Shown here: piece after piece, positions 1-7,029 of the stretch
How the letters are laid out: every line of letters begins with the position of its first letter
Position numbering within the stretch: position 1 is the stretch's first letter
From: Propionibacterium sp.
GTDB lineage: Bacteria; Actinomycetota; Actinomycetes; Propionibacteriales; Propionibacteriaceae
Length of the DNA stretch: 15,824 nt
Direction: 5' to 3'
Assembly (NCBI GenBank): GCA_012837465.1
Contig: DURG01000333.1
Span: forward strand, 1-15,824
Notes under the pieces: generated by a model
What the model was told of the DNA's origin: nothing
The model's database searches: none
The model's input: the letters and a program-made list of their open reading frames with translations, nothing else
Translations under genes and position numbers: made by a program

Positions 1-10
1 CGCGGGCGAC

Positions 11-80
11 CGGCTCAACCAGCGTTACGCTGCGATGCTCGTTCCTCGCAGGCAGCGGCTCAACCGGCGTCACCCGGCGA
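11..80. repeat. Imperfect direct repeat / dispersed intergenic element remnant
   Basis: Two 25-base copies, at 11-35 and 56-80, match at 21 of 25 positions; both begin CGGCTCAACC and end GCGA. Between them, 37-54 reads GCTCGTTCCTCGCAGGCA. Its reverse complement recurs with one mismatch at 13655-13672 in this window, between two genes of the sugar cluster. The stretch lies upstream of the first gene and contains no convincing reading frame. I interpret it as part of a dispersed intergenic repeat family; that class is an inference, but the shared 18-mer is directly visible. Confidence 0.5.
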
Positions 81-90
81 TAGCGCTAGC

Positions 91-642
91 ATGACCCGCA
101 TGCAGCAGGCACAGCGATTCGCAGCGGGCTTGACGCCCCTGCCCACCGCGGCCCGCGTCACCCGCGCCCGTGGCGTCATCCGGTGGCGGGTCATCTCGAC
201 GGTGATCTCGTTCGGGCTGCTCGCGCTGTTCTGGTGGCTCTTCGGCCGCGACTGGTCGCGCGCCTGGACCATCGGCATCGTCACCTTCTGGGTGCTGTCC
301 TCGATGTTCTGGCTGGTACTGGCCGCCGTCGGGTTGAGTCGTGCCAAGAAGGACCTCGCCGCCATCCCCGACGGCGTGGCCTTCTACCTTGACCCCCGAG
401 GCATCGAGTTCGTCCATCCCGCGGCCGCGCAGGTGCCGTGGGGTGACGTGACGGCGCTGAAACTGGCCGGCCGCAACTTCGGCGCCGGGCCGGACCTCGT
501 CGTCGAGGCTGGCGGCCAGCAGGTGGCCAAGGTGCCCGTCAGCTTCCTCGACGCCACGCCTGCCGTCATCGACTCCGCGGCCCGCGCGTACTCGCTGGGC
601 CGCGTCCACCTCGACGCGAGCTCGATGGACAACCTGCTCTGA
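91..642 (+). CDS. Hypothetical protein, two membrane helices plus soluble C-terminal domain
   Basis: I do not recognise a named family in this 183-residue protein. Residues 1-32 are basic and cytosolic-looking. Two hydrophobic helices follow, at about 33-51 (rich in Phe and Trp) and 59-82. After an Arg-Ala-Lys-Lys anchor comes a soluble domain of about 100 residues with short alternating strands (FYLDPRGIEFVHP, VPWGDVTALKLAG, DLVVEAGG) and a final helix. That order resembles small actinobacterial membrane proteins with a PH-like domain after a helical hairpin, but this is only an impression. The ATG at 91 has no clear Shine-Dalgarno upstream and a second ATG lies at 100, so the start is uncertain and the message could be nearly leaderless. 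It stands alone before fba. The frame is supported by plausible topology and by codon third positions rich in G and C. Confidence 0.75.
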   Translation: MTRMQQAQRFAAGLTPLPTAARVTRARGVIRWRVISTVISFGLLALFWWLFGRDWSRAWTIGIVTFWVLSSMFWLVLAAVGLSRAKKDLAAIPDGVAFYLDPRGIEFVHPAAAQVPWGDVTALKLAGRNFGAGPDLVVEAGGQQVAKVPVSFLDATPAVIDSAARAYSLGRVHLDASSMDNLL

Positions 643-690
643 GGCCTCGATCCGTCCAGCACGCTCGGGAGCGGGGATGTAGCCCCCTCA

Positions 691-720
691 TGCCACGGGA
701 TTCTGGGGACGCGATAGGCT
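691..720 (+). promoter_or_regulatory. Candidate fba promoter
   Basis: A TAGGCT hexamer at 715-720 fits the actinobacterial TANNNT -10 pattern and lies 37 bases before the fba start codon. The only -35 candidate at a sensible distance is the poor TGCCAC at 691-696 (18-base spacer). The 115-base gap also holds a 4-bp GGGG/CCCC hairpin (673-676 with 683-686) that could be a weak end for the upstream gene. Low confidence: a single hexamer match. Confidence 0.25.
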
Positions 721-757
721 GAGAAACGTACGACTTCACCTAAGAAAAGGGGCTCCC

Positions 758-1780
758 ATGCCAGTTGCAACTCCTGAGGTATACGCGGAGATGCTCGATC
801 GCGCGAAGGCGGGCAGCTTCGCCTACCCGGCGATCAACGTCTCCTCGTCGCAGACCCTCCACGCCGCCCTGCAGGGCTTCGCCGAAGCCGGCTCGGACGG
901 CATCGTCCAGGTCTCCACCGGTGGTTCCGAGTACTTCTCCGGCCCCACCATCAAGGACAAGGTTGTGGGTGCCACTGCGTTCGCCGTGTTCGCGCAGGAA
1001 GTGGCGAAGAACTACCCCATCAACGTGGCCCTGCACACGGACCACTGCCCCAAGGACAAGCTGGACAGCTTCGTGCGTCCGCTGCTTGCCATCTCGGAGG
1101 AGCGCGTCGCGCGCGGCGAACTGCCCCTGTTCCAGTCCCACATGTGGGACGGCTCGGCCGTTCCCATGGAGGAGAACCTCCAGATCGCTGACGAACTGCT
1201 CGAGCGTTGCGCCAAGGCCAACATCATCCTCGAGATCGAGGTCGGCGTCGTCGGTGGCGAGGAGGACGGCGTCGAAGCCGCCATCAACGAGAAGCTCTAC
1301 ACCACCATCGAGGACGGCATGCGCACCATCGAGGTCCTCGGCCTCGGCGAGAAGGGCCGCTACATGACGGCGCTGACCTTCGGCAACGTGCACGGCGTGT
1401 ACAAGCCGGGTGCCGTCAAGCTGCGCCCCGAGCTCCTCAAGGAGATCCAGGACGCCGTCGGCCAGAAGTACGGCAAGGACAAGCCGTTCGACCTCGTCTT
1501 CCACGGTGGCTCCGGTTCCTCCGCGCAGGAGATCTCGGATGCGGTCGACCACGGCGTCATCAAGATGAACGTCGACACCGACACGCAGTACGCCTTCACC
1601 CGCCCCGTCGCCGAGCACATGCTCCGCAACTACGACGGCGTGCTGAAGATCGACGGCGAGGTCGGCAACAAGAAGATGTACGACCCCCGCGCGTGGGGCA
1701 AGGCTGCCGAAGCCGGCATGGCCGCCCGCGTGGTCGAGGCCTGCGAGCAGCTCCGCTCGGCTGGCCAGTCCGCCAAGTGA
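758..1780 (+). CDS. fba: Class II fructose-bisphosphate aldolase
   Basis: This zinc-dependent enzyme reversibly splits fructose 1,6-bisphosphate into dihydroxyacetone phosphate and glyceraldehyde 3-phosphate in cytosolic glycolysis and gluconeogenesis. The 340-residue length matches the class IIA enzymes of actinobacteria (about 344 in Mycobacterium). Visible family features are the ALHTDHC segment with catalytic Asp95 and zinc ligand His96, a second ligand His212 in FGNVHG, a third at His249 in FHGGSGS, and the phosphate-binding NVDTDTQ at 271-277. The start is ATG at 758 with an AAGGGG ribosome site at 747-752, five bases away. It appears to be monocistronic, ending in a strong hairpin 33 bases after the stop. 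It should not be taken for the missing fuculose/rhamnulose-1-phosphate aldolase of the sugar cluster, which belongs to a different class II family. Identification is secure. Confidence 0.98.
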   Translation: MPVATPEVYAEMLDRAKAGSFAYPAINVSSSQTLHAALQGFAEAGSDGIVQVSTGGSEYFSGPTIKDKVVGATAFAVFAQEVAKNYPINVALHTDHCPKDKLDSFVRPLLAISEERVARGELPLFQSHMWDGSAVPMEENLQIADELLERCAKANIILEIEVGVVGGEEDGVEAAINEKLYTTIEDGMRTIEVLGLGEKGRYMTALTFGNVHGVYKPGAVKLRPELLKEIQDAVGQKYGKDKPFDLVFHGGSGSSAQEISDAVDHGVIKMNVDTDTQYAFTRPVAEHMLRNYDGVLKIDGEVGNKKMYDPRAWGKAAEAGMAARVVEACEQLRSAGQSAK

Positions 1781-1812
1781 GCTGGCTGACTGAGTTGACT
1801 GACTGACCGACC

Positions 1813-1843
1813 GAAGGCCCCGGGCACATCGCCCGGGGCCTTC
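1813..1843 (+). terminator. Rho-independent-type terminator of fba
   Basis: A perfect 13-bp stem (GAAGGCCCCGGGC at 1813-1825 pairing with 1831-1843) closes a five-base ACATC loop, 33 bases after the fba stop. The T run is short (TTCTGCC), as is common in high-GC actinobacteria. Just upstream, 1785-1812 is a degenerate run of CTGA/CCGA tetramers. Confidence 0.85.
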
Positions 1844-1852
1844 TGCCTGCCC

Positions 1853-2064
1853 AAGCAAGTCGAACCTGTGCGGCAAGTCTCCCGCACAGGTTCGCAATGC
1901 CCACCCCGCCGTCGACCCCACGCCGGGGGCAGGTCCAACCTGTGCGGCAACTCCCCCGCACAGGTTCGACCTACCTGACCCCCGCCCATGGGAGCGGCTG
2001 AAGCAAGTGGAACCTGTGCGGCAAGTCCGCCGCACAGGTTCGACCTGCCTGGGCCGGGCATGGG
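1853..2064. repeat. Three-unit 74-bp repeat array of palindromic hairpins
   Basis: AACCTGTGCGG occurs at 1863, 1937 and 2011, exactly 74 bases apart, each followed 6-8 bases later by its reverse complement CCGCACAGGTT. Unit 1 pairs 1861-1873 with 1882-1894 (13 bp), unit 2 pairs 1937-1947 with 1956-1966 (11 bp), and unit 3 pairs 2011-2022 with 2029-2040 (12 bp). All three loops begin in the same orientation (CAAGTC or CAACTC), so these are direct repeats with palindromic cores. Flanks are shared in part: AAGCAAGT lies before units 1 and 3, CGACCT-CCTG lies after units 2 and 3, and CATGGGA-CGGC follows both. The array fills the gap between convergent fba and the S8 protease gene, and no reading frame is credible there. 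Role unknown; a REP-like element, a transcription insulator or a protein-binding array are possible. Confidence 0.85.
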
Positions 2065-2098
2065 AACGGCCCCTGCAGCAAGTGCTGCAGGGGCCGTT
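2065..2098 (-). terminator. Terminator of the S8 protease gene
   Basis: A perfect 16-bp inverted repeat (2065-2080 with 2083-2098, two unpaired bases AG) lies 8 bases downstream of the minus-strand protease stop. It is a very strong stem without a clear T run. Its apex contains AGCAAGT, the same heptamer that precedes hairpin units 1 and 3 of the neighbouring array, 75 bases from the copy before unit 3. The terminator therefore sits where a fourth unit would begin. Confidence 0.85.
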
Positions 2099-2106
2099 GC
2101 CGGTGG

Positions 2107-5100
2107 TCAGCCCTTCTTGAAGCGGACCATGTTGTTGAAGATCTCCTTGGTCACCCACTGGTAGGTGTAACCGCCGCCAGCCTTGGGCTTGGCCTCGATC
2201 ACGTCAGCGGTGATGAAGGAGCGGCAGCCGCCGCGGCCGGTGAGGGCCGTGTCGCACTCGGTGCGCCACTTGCGGTCGTCGCTGGTCCAGGAGCCCGTGT
2301 TGGCCAGGGGGTTGGCGCCCCACTCGGCCCGGGTCATCTTGGGCAGGTAGGTGAGGTTGTTGAACACCCACCCGTTGCGCTGCTGGAACTGGCCGCCCAC
2401 CTGGCTGATCTGGGTGCCCCAGATCATGGTGCGGCAACGCACGGTCTGGGAGAAGGGCTCGCAGACGGTGAACCACTTGCGGCCGTTGACCTCGTGCAGG
2501 CCGGGCGTGTTGTACACGTCCTTGGGCTCGGCCGGCTCCTCCGTGGGCTCCGGGGCGGGGACGGTGACCGTCTCGGTGGGAGTCGGCACCGGCTCGACCG
2601 GCATGTTCTTCCAACCGAACACCGCAGAGGTCCAGGACTGGCTGCCGCCGTCGCCGTCGGCCTCGACACCGGTGATCTGGATCACGTAGTTGCCGGGGGC
2701 CGCCTCCACGAAGAGGCCGGTCTCGTTGGGCAGGAGCCCGTTCCACGCGTAGAGCGCATCCCAGCCGGAGCGGCCGAGGTGGTCGAAGCTGAGCGCCGTC
2801 TTGCGGCTGGCCTCGATCGGGTTGCCGGCCGCGTCGGCCTCCAACACGTCGATGGTCAGCTTGAGCACGGGCTGGTTCTGGATGAACGCCACCGTCGGGA
2901 GGTCGGTGCCGCCCTCGTAGATGTGGCCGGCGTCGACCAGGTCATAGTTGAACGTGGCATCCCAGCACTGGCCCTCGTCCCACGTGTCGCACTTGGTGAC
3001 CTCCACCATGCTCGGCAGGCCGTACAGCTCGGGGAAGATCTCCATGTTGCCGTAGTCGCCCGCGAGCCCGGCGAAGGGGACGGTCAGCTCATCGGCGCCC
3101 TCGCCGCTGGTCAGGGTGACGAAGCCGGTGTAGGTGGTCCCCTCAGGGGCCGTCGGGTCCGGGTTGATCGTGACGTCGACGGTGGCGGTGCCGCCGGCGG
3201 GGACGGTCACCGTCTCGGCCGAGAAGGTCACCGCGGTATCGAACAAGTTGAAGCCAGGCGTGTTCTGGGTGCCGTCCATGCCGTAGTCGGGGTCCACGCC
3301 GATCTCGGTGGAGAGGGCATCGACGTAGTCGAGGGCCCAGGTGACGTCGGCATCCGTGGCGTTGGAGATCGTGAGGGTCTCGGTGTGCGCGCCGTCGGCG
3401 GACTCGCCGGCGGAGATCTTGCCGGGGGAGACCACGTGGGCCTGCTGGATGGCCTGGTCCACGCGGATCAGGCCGGCGCCCTGACGGTGCGCCGCGTCGA
3501 GGATCGCGACGTTCTGGGCGAGGACCTCGGGGTTGAGCGCGGGCTCGGCCGTGTTCTGCAGGCGGTCACGGATCTCGGTGGCGGCCAGGTTCGGGTCGGC
3601 CTCGAGCATCAGGGCGACGGCGCCCGCGACGTGCGGGGCGGCCATCGAGGTGCCGGACATCGTGGCGTGCGCGCCCTTCTCCAGCGGGTAGGTCGAGCGG
3701 ATGGACCCGCCCGGCGCGCCCACGTCGGGCTGCAGCGTCAGGTCGGAGGCCAGGCCCCACGAGGTGAAGTCAGAGGCCATGCCGCCGGTGGGGTTGGGCA
3801 TCGAGGTGGTCTCGCCGGTGAACTCGATGGTGCCGGGCAGCGCCGCGAGGATCTCGGCGCCCGCATCCTGGGTGATGGTCACGACGGGGATGGTGATCTC
3901 CGTGGCGCCCTCCACCGTCGCGTTGATGTAGCCGGGCGCGTTGTTGGCGATGACCAGCGCGGAGGCGCCGGCGTTCTGGGCGGCGAGCGCCTTCTCGTGG
4001 AAGGAGCACGTGCCGCGCGAGGTCAGGGCGACCTTGCCGGTCAGGTCCTCGGTCTCGGCGGCGCAGCCCAGGGGATCCGTGGTGCCCACGAGGGGCAGGC
4101 CGTTGAGCGCGTCGCTGGCGTCGGGGGACTCCGAGGCCTGCAGCCAGCCGGTGCTGATGGGGCCGGCCTCGGTGGTGACGACCAGTTCGTCGAGCAGCAC
4201 GTGGCTGTTGTCGAACGAGGCCACGTTGATCGAGAGGTCCGAGGAGCCGGGGGAGCCGAGCGTCATGGTGTACATGTCGCCCGCGTTGCCGGCGGAGTTG
4301 ACCACGACGACGCCGTTGCGCACGAGGCGGTCAGCGGCCTTGGCCGTGGGGTCCTGCGGCGAGTTGGCGAAATCCGAGCCGAGGCTCATGTTGACCACGT
4401 CCATGCCGTCCGCCTCGGCGCGCTCGAGCGCATCGAGGATGATCTGGGTGTCCGTGGAGCCGCTGCAGCCGAAGACGCGATAGGCGCCGAACGAGACGTT
4501 CGGGGCCACGCCGACGACGTCACCGTCGGCGCCGACGATGCCGGCCACGTGGGTGCCATGGCCCTGGCAGTCATCCGGCGAGCCGCCCGGCTTGGGCACG
4601 GGCTGGTAGTTCTCCGCGGTGGGGTCCGCGTTGTAGTCGTCGCCGACGAAGTCGTAGCCGTAGGGGATGCGCTCCGACGGGAACGCGGTGCCGCCGTCGG
4701 TGCCACCGCCGCCGAGATCCGGGTGGTCGATGTCGATGCCGGTGTCGACGATGCCCACCTTGATGCCGGTGCCGTCGAGGCCCAGCTCGTTCTGGGCGAT
4801 GTCCGCACCGGTCTGGGCGATCGCGGTGAGGAGGCGCGGGGTGACTTCCTGGGACTCGGGGACCGAGACGATGCGCACTGGGTAAACGGACTTCACGCCG
4901 GGCAGTTCGGCGTAGACCTCCGCGGTGGCCGCGTCGGCGTCGACCGAGACGCCGTTGAAGAGCCGCTCATAGGTCTTGTTCACTTGGGCGGGGCGGCCGG
5001 CGTCGCGTGCCTCGTCGATGAAGCTGCGCTGCTGGCGCTGGATGTTGATCCGGTTGCCGCCGCTGGCGGTGGGCTCGCTTTCGAATTCCACGAACCACTT

Positions 5101-5265
5101 CTTGGCGTTGAGCCAGGTGGCGGTGCGGGATTCCTTGGTGACGGGATCGTGGGGCACGCTCAGATCTCCTCGATCTGGGGCGCCGTAGGCGGTGAGTGGT
5201 GCGAGCGCGACGATTGCGGTCAGTGCAACCGTGGCTCCGCGACGCCAGAAGGCAGCTGAGGCCAT
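2107..5265 (-). CDS. Secreted S8 (subtilisin-family) serine protease, multidomain
   Basis: This is a 1052-residue extracellular protease. An N-terminal signal peptide ends near residue 28 (TAYG-AP). An inhibitor I9-like propeptide covers about 53-135. The catalytic domain carries Asp174 (IVDTGID), His236 (GHGTHVAG), oxyanion Asn327 (NSAGNAG) and nucleophile Ser540 (GTSMAAPHVAG), all intact. A PA domain of about 100 residues (roughly 385-480) is inserted before the Ser block, as in cell-envelope proteases and many actinobacterial S8 enzymes. Beta-sandwich regions follow (about 625-735 and 740-890), then a Pro/Thr/Glu linker (890-917) and a C-terminal module with two similar Cys-containing halves (about 928-1051). 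There is no LPXTG motif or C-terminal membrane helix, so it is either released or held non-covalently. The ATG at 5265 has AGGAG (5272-5276) six bases upstream. It is divergent from the sugar operon and convergent with fba. The substrate cannot be predicted. Confidence 0.95.
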   Translation of the reverse strand: MASAAFWRRGATVALTAIVALAPLTAYGAPDRGDLSVPHDPVTKESRTATWLNAKKWFVEFESEPTASGGNRINIQRQQRSFIDEARDAGRPAQVNKTYERLFNGVSVDADAATAEVYAELPGVKSVYPVRIVSVPESQEVTPRLLTAIAQTGADIAQNELGLDGTGIKVGIVDTGIDIDHPDLGGGGTDGGTAFPSERIPYGYDFVGDDYNADPTAENYQPVPKPGGSPDDCQGHGTHVAGIVGADGDVVGVAPNVSFGAYRVFGCSGSTDTQIILDALERAEADGMDVVNMSLGSDFANSPQDPTAKAADRLVRNGVVVVNSAGNAGDMYTMTLGSPGSSDLSINVASFDNSHVLLDELVVTTEAGPISTGWLQASESPDASDALNGLPLVGTTDPLGCAAETEDLTGKVALTSRGTCSFHEKALAAQNAGASALVIANNAPGYINATVEGATEITIPVVTITQDAGAEILAALPGTIEFTGETTSMPNPTGGMASDFTSWGLASDLTLQPDVGAPGGSIRSTYPLEKGAHATMSGTSMAAPHVAGAVALMLEADPNLAATEIRDRLQNTAEPALNPEVLAQNVAILDAAHRQGAGLIRVDQAIQQAHVVSPGKISAGESADGAHTETLTISNATDADVTWALDYVDALSTEIGVDPDYGMDGTQNTPGFNLFDTAVTFSAETVTVPAGGTATVDVTINPDPTAPEGTTYTGFVTLTSGEGADELTVPFAGLAGDYGNMEIFPELYGLPSMVEVTKCDTWDEGQCWDATFNYDLVDAGHIYEGGTDLPTVAFIQNQPVLKLTIDVLEADAAGNPIEASRKTALSFDHLGRSGWDALYAWNGLLPNETGLFVEAAPGNYVIQITGVEADGDGGSQSWTSAVFGWKNMPVEPVPTPTETVTVPAPEPTEEPAEPKDVYNTPGLHEVNGRKWFTVCEPFSQTVRCRTMIWGTQISQVGGQFQQRNGWVFNNLTYLPKMTRAEWGANPLANTGSWTSDDRKWRTECDTALTGRGGCRSFITADVIEAKPKAGGGYTYQWVTKEIFNNMVRFKKG

Positions 5266-5327
5266 GGGCTTCTCCTATGAATGGGGCGGATGAGAGCAAC
5301 CTAGCCCCTCAGGGGGTCGCTGGTGGG

Positions 5328-5340
5328 GTGTGCGCCACAC
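5328..5340. promoter_or_regulatory. Small palindrome in the divergent promoter region
   Basis: GTGTG-CGC-CACAC is a perfect odd-centred palindrome lying 63 bases before the protease start codon, in the 243-base gap (5266-5508) between the divergent protease gene and the sugar operon. A TAGGTT hexamer (minus strand, complement of 5298-5303) downstream of it fits TANNNT and could be a protease -10. This is a candidate regulator site only; five-base arms are short enough to arise by chance. Confidence 0.25.
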
Positions 5341-5443
5341 AGTGGACTCCGGTCTGATGGCACCGGCTCGGCCGTATCCGCGCAATCCGGATGAGCGGTC
5401 ACGGTTTGATAACGGACCTTTGCATCTCCCGGAAGGAGTGCTA

Positions 5444-5459
5444 GCGTTAACATTAATGC
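5444..5459. promoter_or_regulatory. Candidate operator upstream of the sugar ABC operon
   Basis: GCGTTAACATTAATGC matches its reverse complement at 12 of 16 positions and is an AT-rich island in a very GC-rich region. It lies 49 bases before the start of the ATPase gene. LacI-family regulators bind near-palindromes of this length close to the promoter, and a LacI-family gene sits in this cluster. It lacks the central CG common in that family, so the link to that regulator is inference. A TTGATA hexamer at 5406-5411 resembles a -35 element, but I find no matching -10. Confidence 0.35.
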
Positions 5460-5508
5460 CGGATCGGGCGTCGCAGCACGATCAAGCAATTGGTACGAAG
5501 GAGTACAT

Positions 5509-7029
5509 GTGACCAAACTTCTCGAGCTGAAGAACGTCAGCAAGACGTTCCCAGGTGTGAAGGCGTTGCAGAACGTCCAACTGGACCTGCACGCCGGCGA
5601 AGTGCTGGGCCTGTGCGGTGAGAACGGTGCTGGCAAGTCCACCCTCATGAAGATCCTGACCGGCATCTACACCCCTGATCCGGGTGCCGAGATCTGGCTG
5701 CAGGGCACGAAGGTCGACGTGCGCGACGTGAACCACGCGCGCGAGCTGGGCCTGAGCATCATCCACCAGGAACTGAACATGGTGCCGGACCTCACCGTCG
5801 CCCAGAACCTGTACCTCGGGCGCCCCGGCAGCTCGAAGGGTGGCTTCGTCAACGACAAGGACCTCAACAAGATGGCCGGGGACCTGTTCGACCGCCTCGG
5901 CATGGACATCAACCCCAAGAGCTACATCCGAGACCTCTCAGTGGCACGCCAGCAGATGGTGGAGATCGCCCGCGCGCTGGATTTCGACTCCAAGATCCTC
6001 GTCATGGACGAGCCGACGGCGGCGCTGACGCTGCAGGAGACCGACGCCCTGTTCGGCATGATCCGTGACTTCGTCACCCCCGAGACCGGCCTGATCTACA
6101 TCTCCCACCGCATGCCGGAGATCGAGGAGATCACGGACCGCGTCACCGTGCTGCGCGACGGCGAGTATGTCGGCACCGTCGTGACCGATGACGTCGAGAT
6201 GCGCGAGATCATCTCGATGATGGTGGGCCGCGAGGTCTCCGGGGAGGCCCGCCCGCGCACCACCGTCGAATCGGACGAGGTCCTGCTCAAGGTGGAGGGC
6301 CTCAACACCAAGCACCTGTTGCGCGACATCAGCTTCGAGGTGCGCAAGGGCGAGGTGCTCGGCTTCGCAGGCCTGATGGGCGCCGGCCGCACCGAGGTCG
6401 CCCGCGCCGTGTTCGGGGCAGACCCAAAGCAGAGCGGCGATACCTACCTCCACGGGCAGAAGGTGAACATCCGCACGGCCGCAGATGCGGTGCGCAACGG
6501 CATCGGCTACCTCTCCGAGGACCGCAAGACCTTCGGGCTCCTCCTGGAGCAGGACATCAAGCAGAACGCAGTGATGGCCGCCATGAAGGATTTCAACATC
6601 GGCGGCTTCATCCTCGACGGCAAGATCAAGACCGTCGGCCAGGAGATGAGCGACAGGCTGCGCGTCAAGACGCCGAGCGTCAACCAGCTGCTCGGCAAGC
6701 TGTCGGGCGGCAACCAGCAGAAGGTGGTCATCGCCAAGTGGCTCGTGCGCAACTGCGACGTGCTGATCTTCGACGAGCCCACCCGCGGCATCGACGTCGG
6801 TGCCAAGGAGGAGATCTACGAGTTGATCGAGCAGTTGTCCGGGCAGGGCAAGGCGATCATCGTCATCTCGTCCGAGCTGCCCGAGGTGCTGCGCGTGTCC
6901 CACCGCATCGCCGTCATGGCCAACGGGCGAATCACCGGCTTCCTCGACAACGCGGACGCCGATCAGGAAAACATCATGGAACTTGCCACCGTCGGCAAGA
7001 CGCAAGTAGTAGATGGAGCAGTCGCGTGA
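5509..7029 (+). CDS. Sugar ABC transporter ATP-binding protein (CUT2, RbsA/MglA-like)
   Basis: This 506-residue protein is a tandem ATPase energising uptake of a monosaccharide. The first half has Walker A GENGAGKST (37-45), Q-loop Gln87, signature LSVARQQ (143-149), Walker B ILVMDEPT (163-170) and switch His200. The second half has the degenerate Walker A GLMGAGRT (288-295, Arg instead of Lys), signature LSGGNQQ (398-404) and Walker B VLIFDEPT (418-425), with Ser at the switch position. A degenerate second site is normal for CUT2 transporters of ribose, galactose, rhamnose and similar sugars, so this is not damage. The GTG start at 5509 has GAAGGAG at 5497-5503, five bases away; the ATG at 5507 is out of frame. 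It overlaps the permease start by GTGA. Family is secure; the sugar (L-fucose, L-rhamnose or D-arabinose) is inferred from the downstream enzymes. Confidence 0.96.
   Translation: MTKLLELKNVSKTFPGVKALQNVQLDLHAGEVLGLCGENGAGKSTLMKILTGIYTPDPGAEIWLQGTKVDVRDVNHARELGLSIIHQELNMVPDLTVAQNLYLGRPGSSKGGFVNDKDLNKMAGDLFDRLGMDINPKSYIRDLSVARQQMVEIARALDFDSKILVMDEPTAALTLQETDALFGMIRDFVTPETGLIYISHRMPEIEEITDRVTVLRDGEYVGTVVTDDVEMREIISMMVGREVSGEARPRTTVESDEVLLKVEGLNTKHLLRDISFEVRKGEVLGFAGLMGAGRTEVARAVFGADPKQSGDTYLHGQKVNIRTAADAVRNGIGYLSEDRKTFGLLLEQDIKQNAVMAAMKDFNIGGFILDGKIKTVGQEMSDRLRVKTPSVNQLLGKLSGGNQQKVVIAKWLVRNCDVLIFDEPTRGIDVGAKEEIYELIEQLSGQGKAIIVISSELPEVLRVSHRIAVMANGRITGFLDNADADQENIMELATVGKTQVVDGAVA

Noticed and set aside
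288..295. Loss of a functional ATPase site in the second half of the transporter ATPase (Arg for Lys in Walker A; these are residue numbers of the protein starting at base 5509).
   Set aside because: This substitution is the normal condition in CUT2-type tandem ATPases, so it is not a sign of decay.
758..1780. The aldolase as the missing fuculose-1-phosphate aldolase of the sugar cluster.
   Set aside because: Its motifs and 340-residue length are those of class II fructose-bisphosphate aldolase; FucA/RhaD enzymes belong to a different, shorter family. It is also separated by the protease gene and has its own terminator.
1863..2040. Possible CRISPR array: three repeats of about 30 bases separated by 44-base spacers.
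   Set aside because: The repeats are strong palindromes with variable loops, the spacers flanking the last units resemble each other instead of being unique, only three copies exist, and no cas gene is in the window.
740..2158. A 472-codon minus-strand frame covering fba and the repeat array.
   Set aside because: It crosses a terminator and three hairpins and has no recognisable protein features; fba on the other strand is certain.
2494..5259. A 921-codon open frame on the plus strand opposite the protease gene.
   Set aside because: Its translation is dominated by Gly, Ala, Val, Arg and Asp with no domain, as expected for the antisense frame of a high-GC gene; the minus-strand protease has all catalytic motifs.
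5305..5315. CCCCT-C-AGGGG micro-hairpin as a terminator or attenuator.
   Set aside because: A one-base loop cannot close and the 5-bp arms are expected by chance in this composition.
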